A stretch of 64,000 bases of DNA from positions 248,001 through 312,000 of the forward strand of contig NZ_JALJEJ010000004.1 in the NCBI RefSeq assembly GCF_022953055.1, written 5' to 3'. The stretch comes from Mucilaginibacter straminoryzae (lineage in GTDB: Bacteria > Bacteroidota > Bacteroidia > Sphingobacteriales > Sphingobacteriaceae). Under the pieces are notes generated by a model, which did not search any database, was not told the DNA's origin, and saw only the letters and a program-made list of their open reading frames with translations. Shown here one piece after another: positions 34,628 through 42,900 of the stretch (positions within the stretch are counted from its first letter, which is position 1; the number at the start of each line of letters is the position of its first letter). Position numbers and translations under genes: made by a program.

Positions 34628-35950
34628 ATGAACAGCAATCACCCCGGTAAAAAATTAGGCTTATGGACCGCTACCTCTTTAGTGGTAGGCAACATGATCG
34701 GCAGCGGCGTGTTTTTAATGCCAGCTGCATTAGCAGGCTACGGCAGTGTAAGCCTGTTGGGATGGGTATTTGCCGCGGTTGGTTCTTTTTTTCTGGCAAA
34801 AGTGTTCGGTAACCTAAGCAAGTTAGCCCCAGGCATTACCGGTGGCCCTTACGCATACACAAGGGAGGGCCTTGGTGATTTTACTGGCTTTCTGGTGGCG
34901 TGGGGATATTACATTTGTGTTGCCTGTGCCAATGCGGCTATCACCATTTCATTTGTTAGCGCACTAAGCACCTTCTTCCCTGTTCTTAACAACAATCCTG
35001 TCCCGGCGGTATTAGCCGGTCTTGCGGCTATCTGGCTGCTTACATGGATCAATACCCGGGGAATTGCCGTGTCGGGAAAGCTTCAACTGGTTACCACTCT
35101 ATTAAAAATTTTGCCGCTGATTATTGTAGCTTTTGGCGGCTTATTCTTTATCCGTCCTGAAAATTTCATTCCTTTCAACAGAACCGGTGGCTCGGTTTTC
35201 AGCGCGATCAACATCACGGCCACCTTTACCATGTTCGCATTCGTAGGCATAGAAAGCGCCTCGGTACCGGCTGGCAATGTCGAAAAGCCCGAAATCACTA
35301 TCCCCCGTGCCACCTTAATTGGCTTAATGGTGGCAACTGTGATCTACCTATTAGGCAGTATTAGTATAATGGGTATGCTGCCGGCAGAAACCCTCCAAAA
35401 GTCAACCACTCCTTATGCAGATGCTGCAGAGATCATGTTTGGTAAAAGCGCACGCTATTGGGTAAGCGCAGGTGTTGCTATTGCAGCTTTTGGTGCACTG
35501 AACGGATGGATCTTATTGCAGGGCCAATTGCCCAGGGCAATTGCAAAAGACAAACTTTTCCCGATTCTATTTGCGAAAGAGAACCGTAAGGGCGTGCCCT
35601 ACACAGGTATTGTGATCAATAGCATATTAATCTCGCTGTTCATGATCATGAATTACACCAAAGGTTTGGTAGAGCAGTTCCGTTTCCTGCTGACACTCTC
35701 TGTTTTCCTGGTACTGGTACCCTACCTGCTTTCAACGGTAGCTTACCTCATTTTGCGATTGCAAAGCAAAGGAGCCAACCAGCAATCGCTCTCTGCACCC
35801 GTAATGCTTTTCATTTTAGCGTTTGGTTACAGCTTATGGGCCATAGCAGGCGCTGGAGAAAAAACTGTTTATGCCGGATTTTTACTACTGATGGTAGGTG
35901 CTCCATTCTATGTTTGGGTCAAAAAATCTAACGAAAAAAATAATACATAA
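34628..35950 (+). CDS. APC-family amino acid permease/antiporter
   Basis: A 440-residue membrane transporter with about twelve helices. It starts LGLWTATSLVVGNMIGSGVFLMPAAL, where the GSG motif of helix 1 binds the amino-acid carboxylate, and has PGITGGPYAYTREGLGDF, both like the AdiC/PotE antiporter subgroup. The helix-6 region FTMFAFVGIESASVPAGNVEKPE matches too. Substrate not predictable. I start at ATG 34628 after the gyrB terminator; upstream in-frame codons lie in that hairpin. The stop codon lies in the palindrome ahead of padR. Confidence 0.87.
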   Translation: MNSNHPGKKLGLWTATSLVVGNMIGSGVFLMPAALAGYGSVSLLGWVFAAVGSFFLAKVFGNLSKLAPGITGGPYAYTREGLGDFTGFLVAWGYYICVACANAAITISFVSALSTFFPVLNNNPVPAVLAGLAAIWLLTWINTRGIAVSGKLQLVTTLLKILPLIIVAFGGLFFIRPENFIPFNRTGGSVFSAINITATFTMFAFVGIESASVPAGNVEKPEITIPRATLIGLMVATVIYLLGSISIMGMLPAETLQKSTTPYADAAEIMFGKSARYWVSAGVAIAAFGALNGWILLQGQLPRAIAKDKLFPILFAKENRKGVPYTGIVINSILISLFMIMNYTKGLVEQFRFLLTLSVFLVLVPYLLSTVAYLILRLQSKGANQQSLSAPVMLFILAFGYSLWAIAGAGEKTVYAGFLLLMVGAPFYVWVKKSNEKNNT

Positions 35951-35964
35951 TTTTATTATGTATT
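35942..35964. promoter_or_regulatory. Palindrome upstream of the PadR operon (candidate operator)
   Basis: AATACATAA and TTATGTATT are perfect 9-bp arms around TTTTA. The ATACAT/ATGTAT halves resemble PadR-family operators (ATGT-N-ACAT type, here in reverse order). It lies 12 bp upstream of the -7 box and includes the stop codon of the permease. It may also act as a weak terminator. Confidence 0.5.
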
Positions 35965-35975
35965 GAAGTTTCTTT

Positions 35976-35983
35976 TATATTTG
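35976..35983 (+). promoter_or_regulatory. Putative -7 box of the PadR operon (TATATTTG)
   Basis: TAnnTTTG match 5 bp before ATG 35989. Confidence 0.6.
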
Positions 35984-35988
35984 TTATT

Positions 35989-36327
35989 ATGAGCAGCAAC
36001 CAGTTGTTAAAAGGAACTTTACAAACCATCATCCTTAAACTTTTGCAGGATAACAAGCACATGTACGGCTATGAAATTACCCAGAAAGTAAAAGAAATAA
36101 CCCGGGGTGAACTTATTTTGACTGAAGGCGCCTTATACCCTGCCTTGCATAAACTGGAAGCCGAAGGCTTGTTAGAGACCTATACCGAAGTAGTAGATAA
36201 CCGGTTAAGAAAATATTACCGTTTAACAGAAGAAGGCGGGCAGGAAGTAACTAATAAAGTTACTGAGGCAAGCAATTTTATCGACCAGCTCAATCTGCTT
36301 TTGAACCTTAAACCGTCTGTAAAATGA
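35989..36327 (+). CDS. PadR-family transcriptional regulator
   Basis: A 112-residue winged-helix repressor. The PadR pattern is clear: LLKGTLQTIILKLLQDNKHMYGYEI, then ELILTEGALYPALHKLEAEGLLETY and RLRKYYRLTEEG, ending with a dimerisation helix. It is the short PadR subfamily. Its stop codon overlaps the next gene start by 4 bp (ATGA), so it is coupled to two membrane-protein genes, the classical context of PadR with HAAS-type proteins. It probably represses its own operon through the upstream palindrome. Confidence 0.92.
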   Translation: MSSNQLLKGTLQTIILKLLQDNKHMYGYEITQKVKEITRGELILTEGALYPALHKLEAEGLLETYTEVVDNRLRKYYRLTEEGGQEVTNKVTEASNFIDQLNLLLNLKPSVK

Positions 36328-36989
36328 ATATCACCGCAGAACAAAAACAGAATTTGTATCACTACCTTGACGAGGTATTTACTTACCGTGAAACGCTGAA
36401 TGAGGTTTACGACCATATTCTTTCCGCTGCCGAACAGTACCAGGGCGACCTTTCATTTCAAGATACAGTAAACTATATTATAAAGTCTGATTTTGGCGGT
36501 TCAAACAAGTTCAAAGATCTTGAGAAGAGTTATCAATCAGCTGCAAAAGAAGATGTCTGGAACCAGTTTAAAGCGCTATTTTTAAAAAACGCACGTATCA
36601 CCGGTGCCTTTCTAACGTTAGTGTGTCTTATTTTAACCTGCTATTTTAAGCTTGATATTATCAATATGCCAGTCATGTTGAGTATTTTTTCAGCATATTT
36701 CATCATCATCGTAGGCGATCATTTCTATCGCCCCTTCAAAGCGGGCTATTTAAACGAAGGCAAAAAACAATCCCTTTATCATAAAGCAGTATCAGAGATA
36801 CTGAATTTCCCGGGTCGCCCGATGGGTGCATTTTTTGGTGCACTTGGAACTCGCATACACACCACTCATTCAAATAGCGTGCTTGGTATTATTCTTATCG
36901 GTTATGTTTACGTACTGATACCCATATTTATTCTTTCATACTATCAGGCATTTAAGCAAGATTACCAGCTAAACCACAAAATCCTATAG
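36324..36989 (+). CDS. HAAS-like membrane protein A of the PadR operon
   Basis: A 221-residue protein. The cytoplasmic N-terminal part (1-75) resembles the PadR-associated HAAS helical domain: QKQNLYHYLDEVFTYRETLNEVYDHILSA, then DTVNYIIKSDFGGSNKF. Three to four membrane segments follow (about 92-110, 115-132 and 185-210). It is a diverged paralogue of the next gene; both share Y-x-E-T-L-x-E-V-x-D-H and DFGG. Function unknown. It may sense membrane conditions and act on PadR, but this is inference. Confidence 0.7.
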   Translation: MNITAEQKQNLYHYLDEVFTYRETLNEVYDHILSAAEQYQGDLSFQDTVNYIIKSDFGGSNKFKDLEKSYQSAAKEDVWNQFKALFLKNARITGAFLTLVCLILTCYFKLDIINMPVMLSIFSAYFIIIVGDHFYRPFKAGYLNEGKKQSLYHKAVSEILNFPGRPMGAFFGALGTRIHTTHSNSVLGIILIGYVYVLIPIFILSYYQAFKQDYQLNHKIL

Positions 36990-36991
36990 TT

Positions 36992-37633
36992 ATGATACTC
37001 ACAGCCGATCAGATTAACCAGTGCAAAAAAACCATTGGTAAATATGTGAAATACCAGGAAACACTTGATGAAGTGGTAGACCATGTCGTGAGTGCGATAG
37101 AACTACAACCAGAAGCTTATGAACCGTTAGAAACCATGGTTCAACACGTGCTTGACCAGGATTTTGGAGGTAAAAGCAACCTGAGAGCGATGGAACAAGA
37201 GCGGGCAAAGATGGCGTTTAAGGCACTTAACAGCAAACAATGGGAATATTTTAAACAACACTTTAGATTGCCTTTGATTGGCTTTACACTGGTGCTCGCG
37301 GTGGCTTCTTATTTAATGGTAGATACTTACATCAATAGGAAGGCATTTGTGCTGGCGATGCTCTTATTTTCATTCAGCCCAATGATGCTGCTTTGCTTCC
37401 AGACAATAAAAAGACGCTCGAAGTTGTCTATTAAAACCGCTCTCCTTGTACAGGTAAACTTTATTAGCATTTCAGTTTTCAACGTCCTTAACTTTATCCC
37501 GCGGCTTTTTAATTACAAGATCTTTATGCAATCGCATGCAGCAATATTAGCCATCCTCACTGTATTCTTTATTACCTATACCCTTAGCTTTATCAAACTA
37601 TATCGCGAAGAAGTTAAAATTAAAGTGGCATAA
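36992..37633 (+). CDS. HAAS-like membrane protein B of the PadR operon
   Basis: A 213-residue protein starting two bases after its paralogue. The N-terminal domain reads QINQCKKTIGKYVKYQETLDEVVDHVVSAIE and LDQDFGGKSNL, parallel to protein A. Four membrane segments follow (about 90-110, 114-132, 150-170, 178-200). No enzyme motif is visible. A tandem duplication followed by divergence is likely. The operon ends here. Confidence 0.7.
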   Translation: MILTADQINQCKKTIGKYVKYQETLDEVVDHVVSAIELQPEAYEPLETMVQHVLDQDFGGKSNLRAMEQERAKMAFKALNSKQWEYFKQHFRLPLIGFTLVLAVASYLMVDTYINRKAFVLAMLLFSFSPMMLLCFQTIKRRSKLSIKTALLVQVNFISISVFNVLNFIPRLFNYKIFMQSHAAILAILTVFFITYTLSFIKLYREEVKIKVA

Positions 37634-37636
37634 ATC

Positions 37637-37661
37637 AAAAAGCCCCGCTGTTGCGAGGCTT
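37637..37661 (-). terminator. Intrinsic terminator between the PadR operon and tamA
   Basis: AAGCC-CGC pairs with GCG-GGCTT (one mismatch, 4-base loop). T residues follow on the minus strand, so it mainly serves tamA; it may also stop the PadR operon. Confidence 0.75.
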
Positions 37662-37685
37662 GAATTTTAACCAAATAACTTTGTA

Positions 37686-39905
37686 TTAGAACGGATAACC
37701 TATCGCCAGGTTAAATACGCCATCTTTCAGTTTCGGCATTTTGTAACGCTCACCTGCCGGCATCCAAGGCTTCACTAATGGGAAGCCAAAATCTGTACGC
37801 AGCACCAGGATGGATGCATCGAAACGCAAACCAAAGCCCGCATCAACGGCAAGCTGGCTCAGGAAATTCTTGCTGAACGTACCCTCTTCCAGGTTTGGCT
37901 GGGAATGATAATTCCAAACGTTACCGGCATCTACAAACAGCGCACCGCGCACAATGCTGAACAGCTTTGGTCGGTATTCTACGTTAGCCTCCAGTTTAAT
38001 ATCACCAGATGCGTCGGGAATGAAATCAGCATTGTTTTTCACAAACTTCTTTGGATCAATGACACCTGGCCCGACTGCCCTGGCCCTGAAACCTCTTAAA
38101 CTGTTTGCCCCCCCAATAAAGAATTGCTGGCTGTAAGGCAATATGTAAGTGCCTGCCATGGGTACGCCCACGCCTGCGAGTACACGAGCGGCAATAACAC
38201 TGTTCGGCCCGGTTTTGTGGAAGAAACGGATCTCATTCTCCAGTTTCACGTACTGATCGACATTATTGATCAAACCTGCCAAGCCCGTTGATAAACTTAC
38301 CCGGCCGCTATAGAAAAAGGAGTTGGTCCGATAATCTTCCGTGGTATTATCATAAGTATAACGATAACTTGGGCCAATGGTAAACTGGCGGTCGATCACG
38401 TGCCTTAACGTTGGGTTACCGGTACTATCAATACTATCGCGGTAGAGTTTAGTAACTCTTGCGGGATTTACTAAGGTGAAATCAATCAGGTGTAGTTCGT
38501 GGCTTCGGTGCTGGTTTTGCTTCCAGTTGTAGAACCATGATGCGTTGTAGCTATTCAGGTTATATAACTGCGAGCGGTTAACGATAGAATATCCAGCAGT
38601 TAAGTTGGTGTGCGGAATGAAAGCATTGTCCGACTTGAAGTTCCATGGACTGATAAACCGCGGCCATGAAATGGTTAGCTGTCCGCCGATCTGGTTCAGT
38701 GCGTAACCACCATTGCCTGCTGCAATCTGCCCGTCTGTACTGGCAAAAGCAGTAACCGTTAACAATTCTGCCCCCTTAAAAGCATTGCGATGCCGCCAGT
38801 TGATATTTACCTGCGTACCGTTGTAGTTTGCAGAAGTGGTACGGAAAAGCGTTTCAAACTGCAGCGCCTTGCGGGCGTAAGGTGTCAGTTGGTAAAAGAC
38901 GTTCAGCTTGGGCGAATCCGCAGATACATCCTCAAACCGGTTCTTTACAAATTTATACGGCCCAAGTTCAATAAAACGGTTGAGCGATTTATTGTGATCT
39001 GTACGATTGTATACTTCTCCCGGATGCAGTAGCACCGTATTTTTAAAGGCAAACGGCCGGATGGTATGCCTTGGATCGATAACCTTGTACCAACGGTATT
39101 GAACGGCAGAATCCAGCTTCAGCGAAGTATCTCGTAAACTATAGTTGGGGTAAACGTAGATATCATTGATGGTATAGATCCTTCGTGCTTTATTAGGCGT
39201 TGCATCCTTCACCTTCACAAAAACATCTACCTGATGGCCTTGAACCGTACTGTCTATCCGCATGATCAGGTCTTCGGGTGCGAAATAATAAAAGCCCTTT
39301 TCCTTCAAACGGGCGTCAATCCGAATACGCTCATTTTTGATTACATCCAGGTTGTACTTATCTCCCACTTTCAGCAAACTTTCTTTTGCGGTACCGGCAA
39401 CAGCAGTATCCAGGTTATCCTTGCCGTCGGGGAAAAGAACCCTCCTTATTTTATAGCCCGGCCCGGTGGTGGCGGTATATACCGCTTTGGCTGTACGGCC
39501 TTTGCTAACGGTGTCGCCAGTTACAACCGCCTGAAAGTAGCTGACATTCTGTAAACGGTTAGTTAGAATTGCACTGTTTTTGTTCACATCAACCGCGCTC
39601 ACTAAAACCGGGGGTTCGCCCTTCTCGTGCAGCCAATGCCTGAAACCTTTGGTCTTGTTGGTTTGGGTGATATTCCAGAGGTACAACTTCGGGCGCAAGC
39701 CCAGGAAACTGCCGTTAGGTTTTGGGCGCAGTAAGCCTTCCAGGTCGGCCTTTAGGGCTTTCTTATCGCTTTTACTTAAATCTTTATCTACAACATTTAC
39801 CTGGCCGCCGGTATATAACTTCTCTCCTTTGGGCAAGTATTTGGTATTGCTGCAAGCACTTATAAAAACTGAAAGTAGTAGTAAATATTTATACTTATTG
39901 GTCAT
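37686..39905 (-). CDS. BamA/TamA-family outer-membrane protein, lipoprotein-type (TamA-like)
   Basis: A 739-residue Omp85-superfamily protein. It starts with a lipoprotein signal (LLLLSVFISACSNTKYL, cysteine near residue 18), unlike proteobacterial TamA. POTRA-like repeats occupy about 20-330 (LKVGDKYNLDVIKNERIRIDA-like and PGEVYNRTDHNKSLNRFIELGPYKF). The beta-barrel (about 350-739) carries the insertion-loop signature QQFFIGGANSLRGFRARAVGPG with the VRGF-type RGF, and ends in an aromatic strand (NLAIGYPF). It is 4 bp downstream of tamB, so the two form a TAM complex operon for export of surface proteins or lipids. I start at ATG 39905. Confidence 0.88.
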   Translation of the reverse strand: MTNKYKYLLLLSVFISACSNTKYLPKGEKLYTGGQVNVVDKDLSKSDKKALKADLEGLLRPKPNGSFLGLRPKLYLWNITQTNKTKGFRHWLHEKGEPPVLVSAVDVNKNSAILTNRLQNVSYFQAVVTGDTVSKGRTAKAVYTATTGPGYKIRRVLFPDGKDNLDTAVAGTAKESLLKVGDKYNLDVIKNERIRIDARLKEKGFYYFAPEDLIMRIDSTVQGHQVDVFVKVKDATPNKARRIYTINDIYVYPNYSLRDTSLKLDSAVQYRWYKVIDPRHTIRPFAFKNTVLLHPGEVYNRTDHNKSLNRFIELGPYKFVKNRFEDVSADSPKLNVFYQLTPYARKALQFETLFRTTSANYNGTQVNINWRHRNAFKGAELLTVTAFASTDGQIAAGNGGYALNQIGGQLTISWPRFISPWNFKSDNAFIPHTNLTAGYSIVNRSQLYNLNSYNASWFYNWKQNQHRSHELHLIDFTLVNPARVTKLYRDSIDSTGNPTLRHVIDRQFTIGPSYRYTYDNTTEDYRTNSFFYSGRVSLSTGLAGLINNVDQYVKLENEIRFFHKTGPNSVIAARVLAGVGVPMAGTYILPYSQQFFIGGANSLRGFRARAVGPGVIDPKKFVKNNADFIPDASGDIKLEANVEYRPKLFSIVRGALFVDAGNVWNYHSQPNLEEGTFSKNFLSQLAVDAGFGLRFDASILVLRTDFGFPLVKPWMPAGERYKMPKLKDGVFNLAIGYPF

Positions 39906-39909
39906 AGGT

Positions 39910-42900
39910 TTAGTTTCCTGAGTGGGCATCTTCTTCCGTATGGTCACCGGCTTTAATTTTATCGTCGGCAGGTTGTTTCATATCTTCCGCCTGTTTCTGT
40001 TCTTTTTTCTCCTGTTTTTCTTCTTTTTTGTACTGACGGTGCAATTCACGCTCGCGCTTAGTAGTTTTAGAGAAGATCTGCTTAAAGCGGTTATACTCCA
40101 CGCTTAGTGTAAAGCCCACACCGGTTTCAATCACTTGCCCCTGCAGCACGATGTACTGGTCGCGGCGATAAGCTCGGAGCATGTACCTACCATCTTTACT
40201 CAGCTTGTAATTCACGTTGATGTTACCGGCAATATTGGTCGACTTCTGCCCCGGCTGGTTCTGCCCTTCCAGGTTGAAGTTATTACCAACGGTAACCGTC
40301 AGCCGGTCATTCAGGAATTGCTTGGAAAGCCCCACGTTCAGATCCGTACGGTTCTGTTCCGTGCCTGTTGAGTAGTCTGCGCCGGATGTCAGGTCAAAGC
40401 TGAGGTTCACTCCCGCGATCAGGTCGCCAGCCAGTTTGTTCAACTGATCGGATAACAGGCTGCTTACACTGTTCCTTACAGCACCTTCTACTCCGGCATT
40501 GCCACCTTGACTTTGTAAAGGATTATCGCCGATGAAGTGGCCCAATACCAGCACGCCCAGTACCTGTTTATTCATCTCGTTCGGGTCCTGGCGTATCTGC
40601 GCCAACCGTGTATTTACAGTAGAGATCACAGTGGGTGAAACTGTGTAGTTGCTATCTGGCAGTACGATATCAAACCCAATCTGTGGCGTCATCAACTGAT
40701 TGGTTAGGCTTAGGTTAACATTGAACGGCAGCTTTTGCTTCAGCATCACGTTCTGTGCGTCAGGCCCTGCAGTTTGATTATTAACCAAATCGATCGGCGG
40801 CACATTAGCCACATATACCGCAGTAAGGTTGATGTTAGCACTTGTCGGGTCGCCTGTCCAGGTAATGGTACTACCCGGCTTGAAATTAAATTTACGCGTA
40901 ACGGTAGCATAAGATAGTGTGTACGAACCCTCTGTAACCGTATAAGTACCCGTCAGGTTGATCTTTCCGCTTGGATCGATACCTGCCTGTAAACTTGCGC
41001 CACCTTTAATGTGTACCACATCGCCGTTACGCTCATCAATCACAATATTGAAATTCGCGTTCTTGTTGATGTTTAAGGTCATGTTCACATCCATGCCGGT
41101 CACTTCAGACTTGCGTAAAGAATCCAGTTGCCTGGCCAGCAAGATAGAATCTGCTTTCGGTGCATCCTGATCAATAAATTCTACTACCCCCTTTCGATCT
41201 TCCACACTTGGGTCGGCCGTCGGCAGCACAATGGTCAGGTCTGTATTATCATTAACAGATAAGCTGCCATCTACAATTGGTTTCACCATATCACCACGAA
41301 TGCGGATGCGGGTATCGATATAAAGCTTACCGTAATAGAGTTTGTTATTTGCACGGGTTGAATTGATAGCTCTGAAGTTTTTGGCGTTGATGTCCATTCC
41401 GAATTTGTAATTCCGGTAATCTGTGGTGTAAACCGCGCCGGTAATCACCGCTTTGTTTCCTGTGGAATCTATCAGCGAAAAATCATTAAAGTGGATGCCA
41501 TCATTAGTAAAGGCAATACTTTCATTCGGCATCCGGAAGTACGAGTTCAGCATGGATACGTTAAACCCAACCTGGTTAAAACGCACATCCCCCCTAACGG
41601 CCGGTGCATCCATGGTGCCTGTTACCTTTAACTGGCCGGTGATATTACCAGTCGACTCTCTGATCCCTCCATAGGTAAAGCCCTCAATGCTCTTCATATT
41701 CAGCGTGACGATGTTGAGCGTCATATCAAACCTGCTTTCGGGCGTGGTGTAATAAATCCCTTCTAAATTTACCTGGTTACCCCTGCCTGTAATCGCCACA
41801 TTAGCAGCATAGGCATTAGCAGTCTGGTTATTTACTTTAAGCGCAATATTTCCTACAGTATCTCCCCGGAAACTGAAATCGCTGATGTTGAGGTTTGAAG
41901 TAAATGTAGGCGTCTTTTGCAGGTTAGTTAGCACTGCGTTACCATTAATCACACCTGCAGCGAGCGCGGTATCTTGCTGTGCCATGCGGGTGAGGGTCTC
42001 TATCCTGAAATTCGTAAAAGCCACGGTAATCGGTGCATTAGCCTGTTGCGGGTTGCTGTTTACACTCAGGATCTGGTTGGCGTTAGAGATGGTAAAGTCG
42101 CGCGCCAGTATCCCGTTCTTGCCGTATTGCAACGCGTTGTTCGGGTTTACGGCCCAGGCCGCATAATCAAGCAATAAGCCATTTTGCAGGAAGCTGAACT
42201 GGTAGCCGCCATTCATCACACTGAAGATACCTGCCACCCGGAAGCGTTCCTTCTTCGCCGCGTCCCTCACCTGCAGGCTCAGGTTAAGTTTATTGTTCTG
42301 CGCGTTACCGGTAAGGCTGGTGTATAGCAAATTAAGCGATTGCCCCGCTTTGATCTGGTCTACCGTAAAGCTGTAATTCAATGCGTTATTCCCTGTGTTG
42401 ATATTCAGCCTGGCATTGTTGATACTATTGGTACCATATACCACTTTCGGAATAGAGCCATTAACCAGTATCTGCCCGCTGGTACTGTTGAAACTTCCGG
42501 TGATCAATACCGGATCGAGTTGCTTCAGGTCCGGCGCGAACTGTTTCAGCAGCGGCGTTTGCACCAGGTGGATATCAAAGCTGAACTGTTGCGGCGAATA
42601 TTTAGGTTTCACCTTCCCCGTAGCAAGGCTGGTATTGTAGTATTTATCAATCTGATCCTGTAGTGCGGTAGCTACCTCGGTAAGCTTGTACTTACCTCCC
42701 ATGTGCGCACTGAACATCGGTGTCTTTAAGCGAAGGGCGCTACTGTCGGCGTTAGCTGTTGAGATGAGACTGATGCTGTCCATCTTGATTCGCTGTCCTT
42801 TGTTCACCAGCACCATATCGTTCAAGAACACCTTTGCATTTAGATAGTCAGGGTCTGCAGTAGGTACATCAGCGATCAACCTGCCATGGAAACGCATTTC

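Noticed and set aside
39922..40107. Plus-strand phenylalanine-rich frame opposite the tamB 3' end
   Set aside because: It is the antisense reading of the lysine/glutamate-rich tail of TamB.
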